DNA of 6,142 nucleotides from Pseudomonadota bacterium (GTDB taxonomy: Bacteria > Pseudomonadota > Alphaproteobacteria > Rhizobiales > Devosiaceae): contig JAEZKB010000159.1 in the NCBI GenBank assembly GCA_023415605.1, positions 1 to 6,142 on the forward strand, in the 5' to 3' direction. Below, piece by piece: positions 5,769 through 6,142 of this stretch (positions are counted from its first letter, which is position 1; every line of letters begins with the position of its first letter). The notes beneath the pieces are model-generated. The model saw nothing but the letters and a program-made list of their open reading frames with translations. It did no database searches and had not been told where the DNA came from. The translations under genes and the position numbers were made by a program.

Positions 5769-5796
5769 GCCGCGCCGTCCCATCCGGCGCGGCTTT
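5769..5796 (+). terminator. Likely intrinsic terminator of the secreted four-cysteine gene
   Basis: A 9-base perfect GC stem (GCCGCGCCG at 5769-5777 with CGGCGCGGC at 5785-5793) closes a 7-base loop and is followed by TTT. It starts 6 bases after the stop codon. The T tract is short, so termination may be incomplete, but the position and stem strength fit well. Confidence 0.7.
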
Positions 5797-5864
5797 CGCG
5801 GGTAAGCACACTCCATGCAGGTCGCCCAAAATCCCGGCAGCGGCGCGCCCGAACACTCACCCGC

Positions 5865-5895
5865 TTGATTATTTCCCCGTCACCGTGCCTATAGT
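5865..5895 (+). promoter_or_regulatory. Possible sigma-70 promoter upstream of glnB
   Basis: TTGATT (5865-5870) and TATAGT (5890-5895) are good individual boxes, but 19 bases apart, longer than the 17 preferred. A transcript would begin near 5902 and run about 146 bases to glnB. In some alphaproteobacteria, for example Azospirillum brasilense, glnB has both a sigma-70 and a sigma-54 promoter, so a second promoter is plausible. A short hairpin, AGGCG-CATT-CGCCT followed by TTT (5904-5920), lies right at the predicted start. The remaining stretch 5797-5864 shows nothing I can identify. Confidence 0.35.
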
Positions 5896-5902
5896 TTGTG
5901 CA
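5886..5902 (+). promoter_or_regulatory. Candidate NtrC enhancer site of glnB
   Basis: The 17 bases TGCCTATAGTTTGTGCA resemble the NtrC site TGCAC-N7-GTGCA. The right arm (GTGCA) is exact and the left arm matches only TGC. It lies about 112-128 bases upstream of the predicted sigma-54 start, the usual distance for an enhancer-bound activator. It overlaps the -10 box of the possible sigma-70 promoter, so bound NtrC would also block that promoter. Confidence 0.4.
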
Positions 5903-5927
5903 CAGGCGCATTCGCCTTTTCGCAGCG

Positions 5928-5945
5928 TCACTTTAGTGATTTCAC
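5928..5945. repeat. Overlapping palindromes between the two glnB promoters
   Basis: TCACTTTAGTGA (5928-5939) is a perfect 12-base palindrome. Sharing its right arm is a second one, GTGATTTCAC (5936-5945). Together they give three alternating TCAC/GTGA arms, which looks like a protein-binding site more than a stem-loop. No regulator can be named. Confidence 0.4.
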
Positions 5946-5988
5946 GTATCATCCTGTAAAGGCTGACTTATACGCGGTTTCAAAAGTG

Positions 5989-6004
5989 TGGCATGCCCCC
6001 TGCA
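5989..6004 (+). promoter_or_regulatory. Sigma-54 (-24/-12) promoter of glnB
   Basis: TGGCATGCCCCCTGCA carries the invariant GG (5990-5991) and GC (6002-6003) with exactly ten bases between, matching TGGCAC-N5-TTGC with two mismatches. Transcription would start near 6014, about 34 bases before the glnB ATG. A sigma-54 promoter under NtrC is the known control of glnB in rhizobia, so position and context reinforce the match. Confidence 0.82.
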
Positions 6005-6047
6005 TACGGATGGGAAGCGCCCGATGAGGGTGCACTTGGAGGCCGGA

Positions 6048-6142
6048 ATGAAAAAGATCGAGGCTATCGTAAAGCCTTTCAAGCTCGACGAAGTCAAAGA
6101 AGCGCTGCAGGAAGTTGGCCTGCAGGGCATCACCGTAACCGA
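6048..6142 (+). CDS. glnB: Nitrogen regulatory protein P-II, GlnB (N-terminal fragment)
   Basis: The first 31 codons read MKKIEAIVKPFKLDEV and continue KEALQEVGLQGITVT, the near-invariant P-II N-terminus. The KKIEA start favours GlnB over GlnK, which usually begins MKL or MKI. P-II is a small trimeric cytoplasmic sensor that binds 2-oxoglutarate and ATP/ADP and, through uridylylation of the T-loop, controls glutamine synthetase adenylylation and NtrB/NtrC. The T-loop and its tyrosine lie beyond the window. ATG 6048 has GGAGG (6038-6042) 5 bases upstream; an in-frame ATG at 6024 would add eight residues foreign to the family. In rhizobia glnA usually follows; here that would be past the right edge. 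Confidence 0.95.
   Translation, partial: MKKIEAIVKPFKLDEVKEALQEVGLQGITVT

Noticed and set aside
5904..5920. Hairpin AGGCG-CATT-CGCCT followed by TTT as a terminator
   Set aside because: The stem is only 5 bases and there is no gene just upstream to terminate; it is noted only as part of the glnB leader.
6024..6047. Upstream in-frame ATG for glnB
   Set aside because: It would add MRVHLEAG, which is foreign to P-II proteins. The GGAGG site is placed for ATG 6048.
5942..6133. 63-codon open frame on minus across the glnB start
   Set aside because: It is antisense to glnB and its sigma-54 promoter, with no supporting signals.

Overview
The window is high-GC, densely packed bacterial chromosome. 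It reads as an alphaproteobacterium, most likely Hyphomicrobiales (Rhizobiales); a Devosia-like member is possible but unproven. The support is the rhizobial-type N-termini of ClpP and P-II (GlnB), a tRNA-Leu immediately upstream of tig, and a -24/-12 promoter in front of glnB. There is no phage, transposon, CRISPR array or recognisable defence locus. Most of the window is core housekeeping plus one small accessory pair.

Layout, left to right. The first 85 bases are the start of clpP (minus strand, running off the left edge), preceded by a leader with a candidate heat-shock promoter. Next, also on minus, is a 77-residue conserved-looking small protein with a GTG start. Diverging from it on plus is a cytochrome P450 (644-1903), followed 53 bases later by a 117-residue helical protein of unknown function (1957-2310). 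These two run head-on into nnr (minus), the bifunctional NAD(P)HX epimerase/dehydratase; the two 3' ends overlap by 74 bases. Upstream of nnr is a textbook UUCG-loop intrinsic terminator that ends tig (trigger factor, minus), and upstream of tig is tRNA-Leu(UAG) with a very good sigma-70 promoter. On plus there follow a 74-residue secreted four-cysteine protein with its own terminator, a 250-base regulatory region with a sigma-54 promoter, and the start of glnB (P-II), which runs off the right edge.

How the genes relate. tRNA-Leu and tig look like one transcription unit driven from the tRNA promoter. Tig (nascent-chain chaperone) and ClpP (proteolysis) belong to the protein quality-control locus that is contiguous in many proteobacteria (tig-clpP-clpX-lon). 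Here they keep the same strand but are about 3.8 kb apart, with nnr, the P450 pair and the 77-residue gene between them. Nnr repairs damaged NAD(P)H. glnB carries nitrogen-status signalling and shows the expected nitrogen-regulated promoter. The P450 pair is the only clearly accessory material, and its substrate cannot be told from the sequence. No strong candidate for an undescribed system was found. The best leads are the P450/117-residue pair with its unusual I-helix, the antisense-overlapping nnr tail, and the small four-cysteine secreted protein.
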